Shown in pieces: positions 31,356 through 47,007 of a stretch of 64,000 bases of DNA (its first letter is position 1; every line of letters starts with the position of its first letter). The position numbers and the translations under genes were made by a program. Origin of the DNA: Pseudomicrostroma phylloplanum (Eukaryota > Basidiomycota > Exobasidiomycetes > Microstromatales); NCBI GenBank assembly GCA_039545275.1, contig BCHS01000004.1, forward strand, positions 299,961 to 363,960, written 5' to 3'. Below the pieces are notes generated by a model. It saw nothing but the letters and a program-made list of their open reading frames with translations. It had not been told where the DNA came from and made no database searches.

Positions 31356-33616
31356 CTAGAAGGACTCTACCACGCTCCCCTCCCGCAGCCGGACCAGCCG
31401 TCCAGCAGTGCGTGGCCACTCCTCCTCGAAGTGGCTCACGAGGACCAGGGCCATCTTCCTCAGCCAGGCCCGGTCTAGCTCTCTTTCCTCCTGCTCTTCT
31501 CCAGTCTGATTCATACTGGTACTGGCACCGCTCTCGCCCTCGCCCTCGCCCCCGCTTTGGCGGTCGACGTCGACATTGCCGTCCAGGAAGTCTCTCACGG
31601 CGGCTACCTGCTTGGAGGACATTCCTTGGAAGGGCTCATCGAGGACCAAAAGTCCAGGCCGATGCACAATTGCGCGGAGGAAGAGGACTAGCACCTGTGA
31701 GCCTGGAGTGAGGGCGTGCAGGGGCGAGGCGAGGAGAGACGAGAGGCCGTCTGCCTCGGTGCTGCTTGTGCCCGGAGATGAGGCAGAGCTGGAGCTGGAG
31801 ATGGAGGTGATTCTGGATGGGACGAGGAGGACGTGCTGGAAGCGTGCGACGAGACTCTTCACGCGTCGGATCTGCTCGTGTGTGAGCTCTCTGCGAGAGA
31901 AGATGCCCTCGAAGCCGCTGCCCACGGTATCCCGCACAGTCAATCCTCCAAATTCAAGCCCGCGTCTCGGGAAGGCATTGACGAGCTCTGGACTCAACTG
32001 TCCACACTTCCTCCGCAGCAGTGGTGTAGCGTTGACTGGTTCTGCTCGCGCTTGGCCGAAGAGGGTGAGCTGATCGGCACCGAGGGAGTAGGACTGCGGG
32101 TGCATCCCCAGCAAAAGAGAAAGGAGCGTCGTCTTGCCTGAGCCATTGTCACCGACGAGAATCGTGCGTGAGCCAGGTGGGAGACGCAGCGAGACGCGGT
32201 CTAGGATCGGCTTGCCCTTGTAGGCGATGGAGACCTCTTTCATCTCCACTACAGGTACCTGCGATTCGTCGCCTCGTCCCACGCCTTGGGCAGACTGGGA
32301 TAGGCAGAGCTCGTAGCCTCCTTTCTGCTCCTTCTTCTTACCGCTGGCCTGCTGCGAGAGCTCAGCTGCCGTCTTGGGGCGAGGGTCACTCGGCAAGGGT
32401 CCCTTGAAGACCACCTGCCCCTGTTCTCCGATACTGAGCACGTCTGTGACAAAGTCTGGCAGCTCGTCTTGTTCGCGGAGCACACAGATGACGCGAGGGC
32501 TGCGCTGCGAGTGCAGTCCGCGTAGCAGCTCCGTCAGTGAGGCGCGGGTGGGCGGGTCGAGACCTGTGAAGGGCTCTTCCAGCACCAGGACTTGGCAGCC
32601 GACACAGAGTGCAGCTAGGATCCTCGCCCGCCGTGTTTGTCCATTGGACAGTCCTATCACCGGCCGGAGCAGCAGAGGCGGGTCGCCCTGGCTCAGCTGC
32701 AGCAAAGGCGCCAACTCTGTGATCTTGGCATGGTTTTGCCTCGCTAGCTCCCGCGCTTGCTGCTCCTCTCCAGGGCCAGACCATTTCAGCCTGGTCACAC
32801 CCTCTGCATAGTCGCTCTTCGCCTCTTCTTCGGGATCCGCCAGCGGGTCCGGCATGAGCGCCATGCGAGCCATCAGCCCCGTCTGTGTGCCCATTTCTGC
32901 CATGAGTGACTCGTAAAGGGTCACTCGATCCTCCTCCCGGATCGCTCCGTAGCGCGTAGAAAAGTCTACGAAGGAGTTTGAGGCACTCGAAGAGGCGTAG
33001 GCGGAGGATAGACGCGAGGAGAAGGAGACGAGTCGTAGCGCTTGCGAGGCGGGGATGTAGGTGTCCCCTTGCAGGAAGGGGTGAGGTGAGGGATGCCGGA
33101 TGGTGGATCCTCGCGAGGTGCCAGGCTGTTGTGGCCTGCTCAGGCCCAGTAGTGACTATAACATGATCACAAGCGAGTCTCTATGTCAGCAGGAATCACC
33201 AACCTTCGCGCTGGAGCTAAGTGACTCACCTTGACCACCTCTGCTTTTACCGCCCCGCCCTGATCGGCTGCAGGTCCAGTGATGGCCCAAGCCTCCTGCT
33301 CTGCTCCATCTTCTATACTGAGATCGAGGGTACCAGGGCGTCCGTTCCCTCCGTTCTGACTTTGTATTCCGGGGATAACAGCATTGCTGAGCTGGAAGAG
33401 GGCCGGCCGCTGTGACAATGCTGCCGAGTAGCACCGGGAGGAAGTAGAGAAAGCCAAGCGTTGGAGGGGTATCTGTGCTTGTGAAGCAGTCGGCAGAAGC
33501 TGTGTCCGTCTGGCTCGTGATGCTTCAGGAGCGGGCGCTACCAGTCGACTGATGGAGCCAACTCTCCTCATGAGAGGGTGTCTATGCAGACTCCGGGTCT
33601 GAGCTGTACGAATCAT
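31356..33616 (-). CDS. Two-cassette ABC ATPase, probably mitochondrial (YDR061W/ModF-like)
   Basis: Soluble ABC protein with two nucleotide-binding domains and no membrane segments. Exons 33616-33230 and 33155-31356 give 728 residues. The N terminus (MIRTAQTRSLHRHPLMRRVGS, Arg/Ser-rich to about 65, with FSTSS) looks like a mitochondrial presequence. Cassette 1 has a degenerate Walker A (ITGPAADQGGAVK), an intact signature GLSNGQTRRARIL and Walker B VLVLEEP. Cassette 2 has Walker A VGDNGSGKTTLL and Walker B LLVLDEPFQG, but its signature is LTPGSQ rather than LSGGQ. So only one composite ATP site looks complete. An additional upstream exon is possible: ATG at 33714, donor at 33676, acceptor ending at 33621, in frame. 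It would add 14 residues before MIRT and overlap the Pop4 gene start. Confidence 0.82.
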
Positions 33617-33701
33617 GGTACTGACAGGCAAGCAAATAGTGAGCATCTCGAGAAGATCCGTGGTGGAGTCACTCACACTTCCGCATCGGACTTTGGATTA
33701 A

Positions 33702-35011
33702 ATGTTCCTACCATCTGAAATTCCCGATGTCGGTTGCAACCTTGACTCTGATGATCCCGCAGACATCGTCGATGCCAAGATGGACAGCAGCCACGGCAAC
33801 GACTCGCCACGAGCATCCTCAAGCAACGCCCGCCTTCCCTCAAGCAGCAGCACTCCAGCAGCGCAAGAAGTCTTCTGCTCTCTCCTCGTCCCAAGTGCAG
33901 TCACCTCCTCTTCCTCGCCCGCAGAGGTCCGCGAGCACTTTGACTCCCGCCTAAAGGACAAGCGGCTGCAGCTCTCCAATCCTGATCGACCGAGACCTAA
34001 GCCGGAGAGTGGAAGCAATGCGCAGCTGAAGCTGGCTAGGAGGGAGAAGAAGGCGAGGAAGCAGGTCGGCGGTACGGGAGCACTTCGCGGAAAGGTTGCT
34101 GCGAGTGGAAGCGTCAAAGGCAAGGGTAGGATGACAGATGAGACGGCAGTCAAGGAGGGTGATAGGCTCCTCTCCAGACGCAAGAGGAAGCATCGCGGTC
34201 TAGAGGGCATGGACGAAGAGACCAGGTGAGTGAACAATCCATGAAAGCGAGGTCAAGGTAATATGTCTGACACGAGCTTCACAATGTCTCCAGCTACGAA
34301 GCCCTCCTCCCCCTTGCGGATCTCTGGAACTCCTACATCCAACAATTCCTCGGCCTGGTGAAGCTCCAAACCCCACGTCCAGGTCAATCCGACTCCAGCC
34401 CCTCTGTCTCATCCTCCCCACCCCAGCTCGTCCCCAACCTGCAAGTGATCAGACCAACCCCTCTTCCCTCCTCGGCTTCTCCGTCCAAAAGCGCTTCAGG
34501 AAACTCCTCCTGGCGCCTCGCGAGCGAATCCGCCCTGAGCAACATACAGTCCCAAGCCTGCAAAGCAGACCTTCTCGGTGCGCACCTCGAGGTAGTGCGG
34601 GCGGGGAATCCTTCGCTTGTGGGCACGAGCGGGCTGGTGGCGAGGGAGACAGAGGGCTGTTTCTTGCTTGCTCTTGACCCGCCGAGGACACCGACCAGCG
34701 TGCGGCAGGTTGAGGAGAAGGACGGGAAAGAGGGAGGACGTCCATCCCGGAGGCGCTTCTTCAAGGTGGTACCGAAGCACAATGTGACCTTCACTCTTCG
34801 GGTGCCTCTGCCTCCTCTCTCCGCTGCACCTCAAGGGCAGGGCCAAGGACAGGGCCAGGGAGAGGGACAGCGTCGGAGCGATGCAGCAGATGATGTCGGA
34901 GGGAAGAGCGGAGGTGTGCTGGAGATCCCACTGCAGGGCAATCAGATGAGCAGTACAATGGTCACGAGGGCGTCAAAGAAGTGGAAGCAGAGGAAGACGA
35001 TGGACTATTGA
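33702..35011 (+). CDS. RNase P/MRP subunit Pop4 (Rpp29)
   Basis: Protein subunit of nuclear RNase P and RNase MRP, which process tRNA and rRNA precursors. Exons 33702-34225 and 34294-35011 give 413 residues; a start at the next in-frame ATG, 33780, would give 387 and would avoid overlap with a possible 5' exon of the divergent ABC gene. The N-terminal half is disordered and basic. The splice joins to YEALLPLADLWNSYIQQFLGL. The Rpp29 Sm-like barrel follows: KADLLGAHLEVVRAGNPSL, LVARETEGCFLLAL, VVPKHNVTFTLRVP, and the C-terminal RASKKWKQRKTMDY typical of the family. A Gln/Gly-rich insertion interrupts the barrel near the end. Confidence 0.9.
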
Positions 35012-35136
35012 TCTCGACGAGAGCGGATATTGCTTGAGAATCTGTCACCCTTATACCTGAGCTCATCATTTGCAAATGGACACTGTCTCATTACGGATCT
35101 AATGTTTGAAGTGAACGGCGACATATGGAGACGCGT

Positions 35137-39538
<4,402 letters not shown>

Positions 39539-39734
39539 GTTTGCGGGAAGGGAATGTCGCACCACCTGTCTGTATACTAGAGAAGACCACAGCGTTGAAT
39601 TCGGCACAGCAGAGCTTGAGACGTCGCACCTGCTGCAATCTGACTATTCTGCATCTACATTGCGACTGTGACGCCAGTACACATTGGAAGTGCCGCTGAT
39701 GTAGAAGTATATACGACTGCGCCTCGCATGACCC

Positions 39735-41731
39735 TCATCTCACGTCAGGCACGCTGTCCCTCGCATTGAGCGGCGGCAGTGTGCTAGCAAACACCCTCGG
39801 GAGCACCTCCACCATCTCCGGCGTGAGCTCTTTAAGGGACGTCACTCCCAGCAAGCGCATGCACCTCTCCACCTCGTCGCGCATAATCTCAATGGCCCTC
39901 TCTGCTCCTGGTTGACCGAATCCAGATTGCGCGTACAGGAAGGGACGGCCTAGACCTACCGCACTTGCGCCTAGGGCGAGGGCCTTGACTACGTCGGTGC
40001 CTCGCCGGACACCACCGTCTACCCAGACTTCGAGATGCTCAAAGAGGTCGGGACGCTGTTGCCTCAGGTCGATGAGGACGTCCAAGGGCGGTCGAGAATA
40101 GTCGACTGTACGATCGGAAGATGGGATGAAAGGATCAGCAATTAGGTCACCCTACTCGCTCCTGAGACGCACGTCACACTCACGGCTCCTGCCACCGTGG
40201 TTGCTCAAGATGACTCCTTGCACGCCATGCTGTGCCGCAAGGGCCACATCGTCAACAGTCTGAATACCCTTGAGGTACAGCGGCAGCTTGCAGTGCTCCT
40301 TGAACCACTTGATGTCTGCCCATTCCAGATTCGGGTCGATGTATCCACTGATAGCCTGCGCAACACCCCCGCCATGGGTGTCGCCACCAGAGCCGCCGCC
40401 GGTGGAGACTACCTCCCCCTTGGCTCGCATGTCTCGCTCTCGCTTGCCCATCACTGGAGCATCCACTGTGAGCATAACGGCTGAACATCCTTTCTCCTGG
40501 ATCTTCTGCAAGATCCTCTCGGAGGCAGCACGATCCTTGTTCACGTACAGCTGGTAGATGATAGGCTGACCCTCCTCTCTTGCGGCGAGGATCTCGTCCA
40601 GGGAGACAGACGCATTGGCAGACACGCCCTGGATGATCTTGTGCGCACCAGCGGCCCGAGTCAAGTTAAGCTCTCCATCTGGGTGGCCAAGCTTGGCCAT
40701 GGCTGCTGGCGAAATGTAGATCGGCAGGGCAGAGTCGACGGTACCTCCCACGAGCTTGGACGAGGCGTCCACCACCCCGATCTTGCGAAGGATCCGAGGC
40801 TTGAACCAGACTCGACCATAGGCGTTGCGATTCTCGTTCGCCGCTGTTGTAGGTAGCGAGGGAAGGAATATCAGCAGCTATCCGGTGATCGATTCGCTGA
40901 GCTCTGTGGCTTCTCACTGATTTCGTCATCTCCAGCAGAAGAATAGTAAGCCCACGCCTGATCGGTCAGGATCTGCTTGGAGCACCTCTCAAAGTCGTCC
41001 AAGTTCAACATGGCTCCCACAGGCGGCAGATTCTCCAATGCTATCCGTCTCTTCTTGTCTGCCTCTGATTCCTCCTTTTGGGTGATGGTGACGGTCTTCG
41101 GATCGACCATGCCAAGGTGCTGCTCGGATTCAAGGTTGTCCTCGATGGCGTTGGACGGGTGGATGGGCATGTAGATGTCTGTTACGTCCTTGCCAGCGTT
41201 CTTGAGCAGAATGTTGCTGCCTCCGGGATGGCTGTCTACAAAGTCTGTCAGATCATACACCTCTCCCTGGATTACCACCCACAGCCCATTGTCAATGCTG
41301 TTATGCTTCTCTACCTCCTGCATACTGATCAGCTTTCCTTCTGGATCTCCAGAGGCCACGGGGGTGACATTTTTGGGCGGCTCAGCTTTTTGACCAGCTT
41401 CATTGTGCAGGGTAGGGGAAAGCCAGGCCAGACCGCCGAGGAGTAGGAGGGCGAGGGGCAAGGAGAGCTTCCGAAGCTGAGGAGAAGCAGTGGCGCCGCC
41501 AGTGCTGCTGTTGCTGCTGCTGTTGGTGCTAAGATTACGGAGAGTTGTACAGCTTGAGATGTGAAATCTACGAGGCTGGCTTTCGGGGGCGAGGCGAGGT
41601 CTTGCTATTGCAGGTAAACTACCATTTGTAATGAAGCGCTTCGGTGGGGCACGGCATGACCTCTCGCATGCTGCAACGACCGTAGCTCCTGTCCTAGTCC
41701 GTAGTAGGCCCATAGTGTGAGAGCTTGACAT
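39735..41731 (-). CDS. L-lactate dehydrogenase (cytochrome), flavocytochrome b2
   Basis: Intermembrane-space enzyme that oxidises L-lactate to pyruvate and passes electrons to cytochrome c. Exons 41731-40918, 40843-40184 and 40105-39735 give 614 residues. An Arg-rich presequence is followed by one hydrophobic segment (LSLPLALLLLGGLAWLS), the usual bipartite sorting signal. The cytochrome b5 domain carries HPGG with heme ligand His168 and a second ligand probably His205 (SEQHLGMV). The FMN domain includes AYYSSAGDDEI, FKPRILRKIGVVDAS, PIYISPAAMAKLGHP and SNHGGRS with active-site base His487, then VWVDGGVRRGTDVVKALALG. A closely related 2-hydroxyacid oxidase cannot be excluded, but the b5 domain makes b2 the best call. 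Confidence 0.92.
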
Positions 41732-42144
41732 GACTAACTTTCTCTCAACGACGAGGGTATATTTTGGATGAAGATGGGGAAAGGTCGTCAAAGGTTGATG
41801 CCAAATCCAAAGTACAGCAGCAGCCGGGTGACCGACCGGCCTTCTTGAATTGCGGGGAAGCGGCTTCGCGCCTGCCTGTCTGCCGTGGGGTTGAGCTTCC
41901 TGCGCCGCACAGGAGGCCGAGAAAGCTCCGCGTTGCTCCAGGATCGGCAATCACGACGCGGATCGGAACGGAAGGAAAGCGCAAGCCAAGCGCAAGCCAA
42001 GGGGACGAGCGGAAGGGAGAGAGCGGCGGCCCCTGAGGGTGTAGTGTTGATCTGTACATTTCGTTCGACCAACACCAACGCAGAGCCATATTACCACCTC
42101 CTGTTCGATTCATCTGTTCCACGCGAGACAAATATACCGTCAGA
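41732..42144. promoter_or_regulatory. Divergent promoter, cytochrome b2 (-) and myosin light chain (+)
   Basis: 413 bp between start codons. It contains a short direct repeat, the 11-mer AAGCGCAAGCC twice in a row at about 41978-42000. No other clear element. Confidence 0.45.
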
Positions 42145-43076
42145 ATGTCCTCCGTGCTCTCCTCCTTCAACCGTTCGCGGCCCACATCACCCATCAAGCC
42201 TCCCTCCCCACTAAAACCGCCCAGCAAGAGCAGCAGCAGCAGCACCAGCCAACACCCGCGTCATTCCTCTGGCGTCTACTCGACTTTCTCCACCAAGCAG
42301 ATCCAGGGGTTCAAGGAAGCCTTCAATATGCTAGACGAGGACTCCAATGGACTCGTGTCGAGGGAAGACCTCAAGGCTACTCTGAGGAATTTGGGTGGGG
42401 AGGATAGTGAAGCGGTTGTGAAGAGGTACTTTGATAGTGCCGTTGGTGGACAGAACGCAGCTGGGATCAACTTCACGCAGTTTCTGACCATGTTTGGGGA
42501 GCATCTCAATGAGGTGAGTGAGACCGTAAGCTGGGACATGGCTCGCGCCAAAGCAGCCTCGCCGAGCTAAGCTAATTGCTGCGACCTCCTCACCTGCAGA
42601 TGGACGAAGCGCCCACCCTACGAGAGGCATTCGAGTGCTTTGACGAGAAGGACGACGGCGTGATCGACGCAGCAGAGCTCAGGCACTGGCTCTCGAGTGT
42701 GGGAGATCGGATGACAGATGATGAGGTGTGTATGACGCGCTATGCGAGGCCTTTGGAGGGAGCTCACATTGTGAAACCTACCCCGGCATGCTGAATATAC
42801 CTCCCTCCGGCCCTCGCCGTCTCCGCCTCATAACCCCTCGCAGATCGATCGCCTCCTCTCAGGTCCATTTACGGATCGCGGCGGTAAGAACTTTGACTAC
42901 AGAGCCTGTGCGTATCATCCTCATCCACGCCTACGCAGGCGGCGTCTACTTCTGAATTTCAGGACCACGAGCTGACATCCCGCCCTCTCTTGCCCCTAAC
43001 CTTCGCGCTACTGAATTCTCTTCATGGCACAGTCGTGGAAGCCGTCAAGATGTCGGAGCCTGCTGAGCTGGAGTGA
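42145..43076 (+). CDS. Myosin II regulatory light chain (Rlc1-like)
   Basis: EF-hand light chain of type II myosin, needed for the cytokinetic ring. Four exons, 42145-42513, 42600-42725, 42844-42907 and 43033-43076, give 200 residues. After a Ser/Pro-rich extension comes SSGVYSTFSTKQIQGFKEAF; Ser41/Ser42 follow a basic pair and align with the phosphorylated sites of other regulatory light chains. EF-hand 1 has DEDSNGLVSRED. The stretch INFTQFLTMFGEHLNE is typical, and EF-hand 3 has DEKDDGVIDAAE followed by HWLSSVGDRMTDDE. The end, FDYRAFVEAVKMSEPAELE, comes from joining exons 3 and 4; the 64-nt and 44-nt exons were placed by this match. Intron 2 has a less common donor, GTGTGT. Confidence 0.9.
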
Positions 43077-43582
43077 GAGCTTTGTTCCGTTGCATCCTTC
43101 ACGCTCTCATATCCACTCTTTGTCCATACCCATCAGTGACGCTACCTCGGCCTAGCGAATCTATTGTACTTGTATTTGTGCGCCGGACTTCCTTTGCCTT
43201 CCAATCTTAGATTTTTCCTGAAGCTCTGGAAGCATCAGCTTCGCTTGACCCTACCTAGTGCATGGTCCCACTCAGTCAAGGGATTTCAGACAACGTGTCA
43301 GTACGCTGGCAAATCAAAAGTAGGAAAGCCGACTGCCATTAACATTTTGAGTAAGAGAAGAAGGAGAAAGTAGTACAACGTGACCTGGAGACAGTATAAG
43401 AGACGACGTGGAGAGGGAACCAGAGCGTAGCACGAGAAGACAGGGAAACGTGGGCCCAATGGAGGAGGAGCCCTAGGAAGATGTGACGGACGGAGCGTGG
43501 AATCGAAGAGGGACAACTCTTAGGTGACCCATGACCAGTCTTGAGTAGAAGAGCCCAGGCCAGATCCTTGCTGGGTAGGCTT
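43077..43582. other. Intergenic region between convergent genes
   Basis: 3' regions of the myosin light chain gene (+) and the purine permease gene (-). No coding region or repeat is recognised. Confidence 0.45.
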
Positions 43583-45666
43583 TTAGTTCCTACCCTCGAG
43601 GTCGTCGAGGCTGGCACGACCCTTGCCGGTAGAGGACGAAGGGTCCTGCTGACCAAAGTGGGGCACGCGTCCAACATCGTCGTTGAGTGGCATCTTGGTC
43701 TCACCAACAGCGTACGAGTCCGAGTCGTCGTTGTTGTATCGAGCAGCTGCTGCTCCTTTCCTCCTCTGTGCGAGCTCCTGCCTCTCCTGCCTCCTCTGCT
43801 CCTCAATGGCCTGAGCCTTGGCAACGGTGAGCTCCCTTCCGGCCTTGTAGGCCATCATCTCGTCGTAGTCCATCTCCCAGAAGCGCTTCTTGCCGCCAAT
43901 CAGCCTCTGCATCCAAGGAGGCAGGACCAGCTTGAAGGCTCCCTTGGCTCCACGCTCGTCGACGCCCAGCCAGATGTCGTAGAGCTCCTTGTCGGTGTCC
44001 CAACCCTCGGGAAGGGGGATCTTGCCAAAGGAGATGAGGGTGACGAGCTGAGGAACGATGTGCAGGATCATCCAGGAAATGATACCAGCAATGACACCGT
44101 AGGCGATGCTGTTGGTCAAGGGCATGAGGATGATGGTGAGGAAGGCGGGGATGGCGTCTCCGGCAAAGCCCCAGTTGATCAGCGAGGTGTTGCGGATCAT
44201 CATGGAGCCGACGATGAAGAGAGTTGCTCCGGTAGCATAGTCGGGGAAAGAGGCAAAGATGGGCGCGAAGAAGAGGGAGAGGAAGAAGAAGAAGGAGATG
44301 GTGACACCGGTGATACCAGTGCGGCCTCCTTCTGTGATACCGGAGGCTGACTCAATGAAGGCTGTGCAAGGCGACAGGTTCATGAGAGCGCCAATTGCGA
44401 TACAGAAGGCATCGACGAGGAAAGCTACGGAAGAACCCTCGAAGTCGGCAGTGGTGTCATCGAAGAGACCAGCATGGCGTGACATGGAGAAGAGAGTAGC
44501 CGTAGTGTCGAGGGCGTCGGTGTAGAGGAAGGTGATGAGGGCGAGCCAGACCTTGCCGGAACCGTACGAGCTCCAGTCGATGTTCTGAGGGCCCAGGTGG
44601 GTAAAGCTGTGCCAAGTAGCGACCTGCTTGAAGAACTGCCAGCCCTGGTCACCAGTCTCGGTGTGGGGGAAGAGGGTGATGCCAGAAGATCGAGGCCAGG
44701 CGGCAATTGACACGAGCAGAATGGGCCACAGGAGAGCTCCTCGGACTCGGTACATCAGCAGGAGAGCAGTAAAGACACCGCCGCCGAAGATACCAGCCCA
44801 GACTCGCGGGTCCTGCAGGACGTGTGAGGTACAGTAATTGCCAAGGTCTGGATCTTGGTTCTCGGCTGTACAGCCTCCGAGTCCGATCAAGTTGACGGTG
44901 TCGCCTCCAATGACGAAGAGACCGTTGGGCCCAAGACCAATGAAGGCGAGGAAGGCACCAATACCGGCTCCAGTGGCCAGAGCGAGGGAGCGAGGCAGCA
45001 GACGACCGATCATCTGTCGGAGACCAAAGACGGAGAGGAAGAAGAAGAGCCAGCCTTCGAGGAAGACGGCAGCAAAGGCACCTCCGAAGGTGGTCAGACC
45101 TCCGAAGCCATTGTAGCCGACGACGGAGTAGGCCAGGTAGGCATTGACACCGAGTCCGGGTGCGAGACCGAGGGGCAGGTTGGCCAGGACGGACATGAGG
45201 AAGGTGGAAACAAAGGACATGGCAGCAGTGGCCACGACGTAGTCTTGCCTCAATTCGTTCTTGCAGAGGGCAAAGGCAGGCTCCGAGTCACAGTCGTCGG
45301 TGGTGCAAGGGCAGTTTCCACCGGTGTCACTGAGGATGGAGGCGTTGACGGACAGGATGTAGGCCATGGCAGTGAATGTGACCAGACCAGCGCGCAGCTC
45401 AGTGGTCTGTTGGGCGGGATGAGGAGGGAGGAGGTGTGAGTACGGGTATATTTGGTTCCGCGTGCATGGATGACTTCCAGCCCGTTCGCTGTCCATGGTC
45501 TACTCACGAATCGACTGCCTTTTCGCTCGAGGGGGTGGCCGCAGCCATCGAGCCTGAACCACCTTCCGATGAAACTGGCGGCGACCTTGTCGTTGACATT
45601 CTCGGCAATGAGGCCGAATTTGCTACGAGGGCCACTCGCAACTACGCTGTGCAAGTTGTCGGGCAT
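43583..45666 (-). CDS. AzgA-like adenine/guanine/hypoxanthine permease
   Basis: Plasma-membrane proton-purine symporter of the NCS2/AzgA family. Exons 45666-45508 and 45406-43583 give 660 residues. The start follows family pattern: FGLIAENVNDKVAASFIGRWF and HPLERKGSRF, spliced to TTELRAGLVTFTAMAYILSVN. Twelve or more hydrophobic segments follow, with LGLAPGLGVNAYLAYSVVG, the helix-breaking ATGAGIGAFLAFIGLG, and LMNLSPCTAFIESASGITEGGRTG, which carries substrate-binding residues in the family. The C terminus is cytosolic and charged. Intron length is 101 nt. Confidence 0.94.
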
Positions 45667-47007
45667 CTTTTAAAGAGCAAAGGGGTGGAAGGGGGTGGAG
45701 GAGAAGGTGTGCGCAATAGGTAGGTGGTTGAGTAGGTAGGGTGGGTAGGTAGGCAGGGGAGGAATAGAGGCGAATGGTTGTGTTGGTAGAGGGCAAGGGC
45801 GGATGAAAACAAACACGGGCCCACTTGAGACAGAGGAAGGTCGAGGAGCGGCGGGGGCGGCGGCGAGGGGCAGCTTCGGAGGCAATCTCAACCGGAGACC
45901 GAGACTAGGAAGGTCCGCGTCTATATATGTGCCAAATGGGTTAGCAATGGTATCTGTAATCTCGTCGATTCAGGTGCAAGTTCTCTTTTCGCGCTGCCCG
46001 GCGGGTCGCCCCGAAGCGTCCCCCTCCTTCTTGGGCTCACCCATCCCGCTTGGCTGGGTTTACCTCGCGGTGGTGGTGCTGGTGCTGCTGCCTCGGTGCA
46101 TGCGCCAAGAGCTGAATCGCGTCGTCTTCGCCTGCGCCACGCAGCCTTTCCGATCGCAGAGTGGCAAGGGAGCGACATGTGAGGGATAAAGTGCCCGGAC
46201 TCTGGATTTCGTTATCTCTCCTCCGTCTTCCCGTCCTTGAGCACGGAAGCTAGTCGTGCCTCGGCAAAGCGGGGAGACATCCCATCCTCACCACTAGCCC
46301 TGTATCACACCAGGCGCAGCTGCACAGAGGCGAGGCTCTGCAGCGCTTAGGTCTTGCTCTCTGCCCACGTGCGCGCGGGCGCAAAGGCAGTCACGGAGCC
46401 AGTGTTTCGGTGGTCCGAGAGGGCAGCCCGGTAATCTTTGAGTGGCTCTTTCAGAGTGTAAATCTAGACACAGTCTCGTCGCGAAGACTCACAGAGGCTG
46501 GAGCTGGACTCCCTGCGTGGCAAAGCACTCGGGCCATTCGGCGTCCGGCCAGACTAAGTTGTACCCACGCCTTCATCTCTCAGAACAGGTAATGGAGAGA
46601 TAGAAGAGCGGAACGGGAAGCCGCGGCGAGGCGATCCGAGGAGATGGGAGAGACGCAACCAAACATGCGACGGCGAAGATTGCCCTGCGTTGATAAGAGA
46701 TCAGCGGGGGGTGGGAAGATCGCCAAGGCGCGGGGCACAGAGTCTAGTCTGAAGCTTCCCCGCGGGGAGGTGACCTCGTGGGAGTTCCACGCGTCGCGGG
46801 TGCCAGGACCGGCCGGTACGACGGACAGACGGAACAAGACATGCGTCACGTGATCGGGAAAGCGTGGCCGCCCTGGCCAGTGCGAGCCGGAAAGCGGACG
46901 CAGCTCGGAGAAGTCAAAGGAGATTTCCGTATGCCCCCGCAGGTGACCGGCTGTGGATCTTGAGCCCACCTTCTCTGCCTGCCAACCATTCGCTCACAAG
47001 CTACAGC
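45667..47007. promoter_or_regulatory. Divergent promoter region, purine permease (-) and xylulokinase (+)
   Basis: 1.34 kb between start codons, the second-largest non-coding interval among the ordinary genes. CTATATATG at about 45921 may be a TATA element for the permease. No coding region with support. Wide spacing is compatible with regulated promoters for two nutrient-related genes. Confidence 0.5.
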
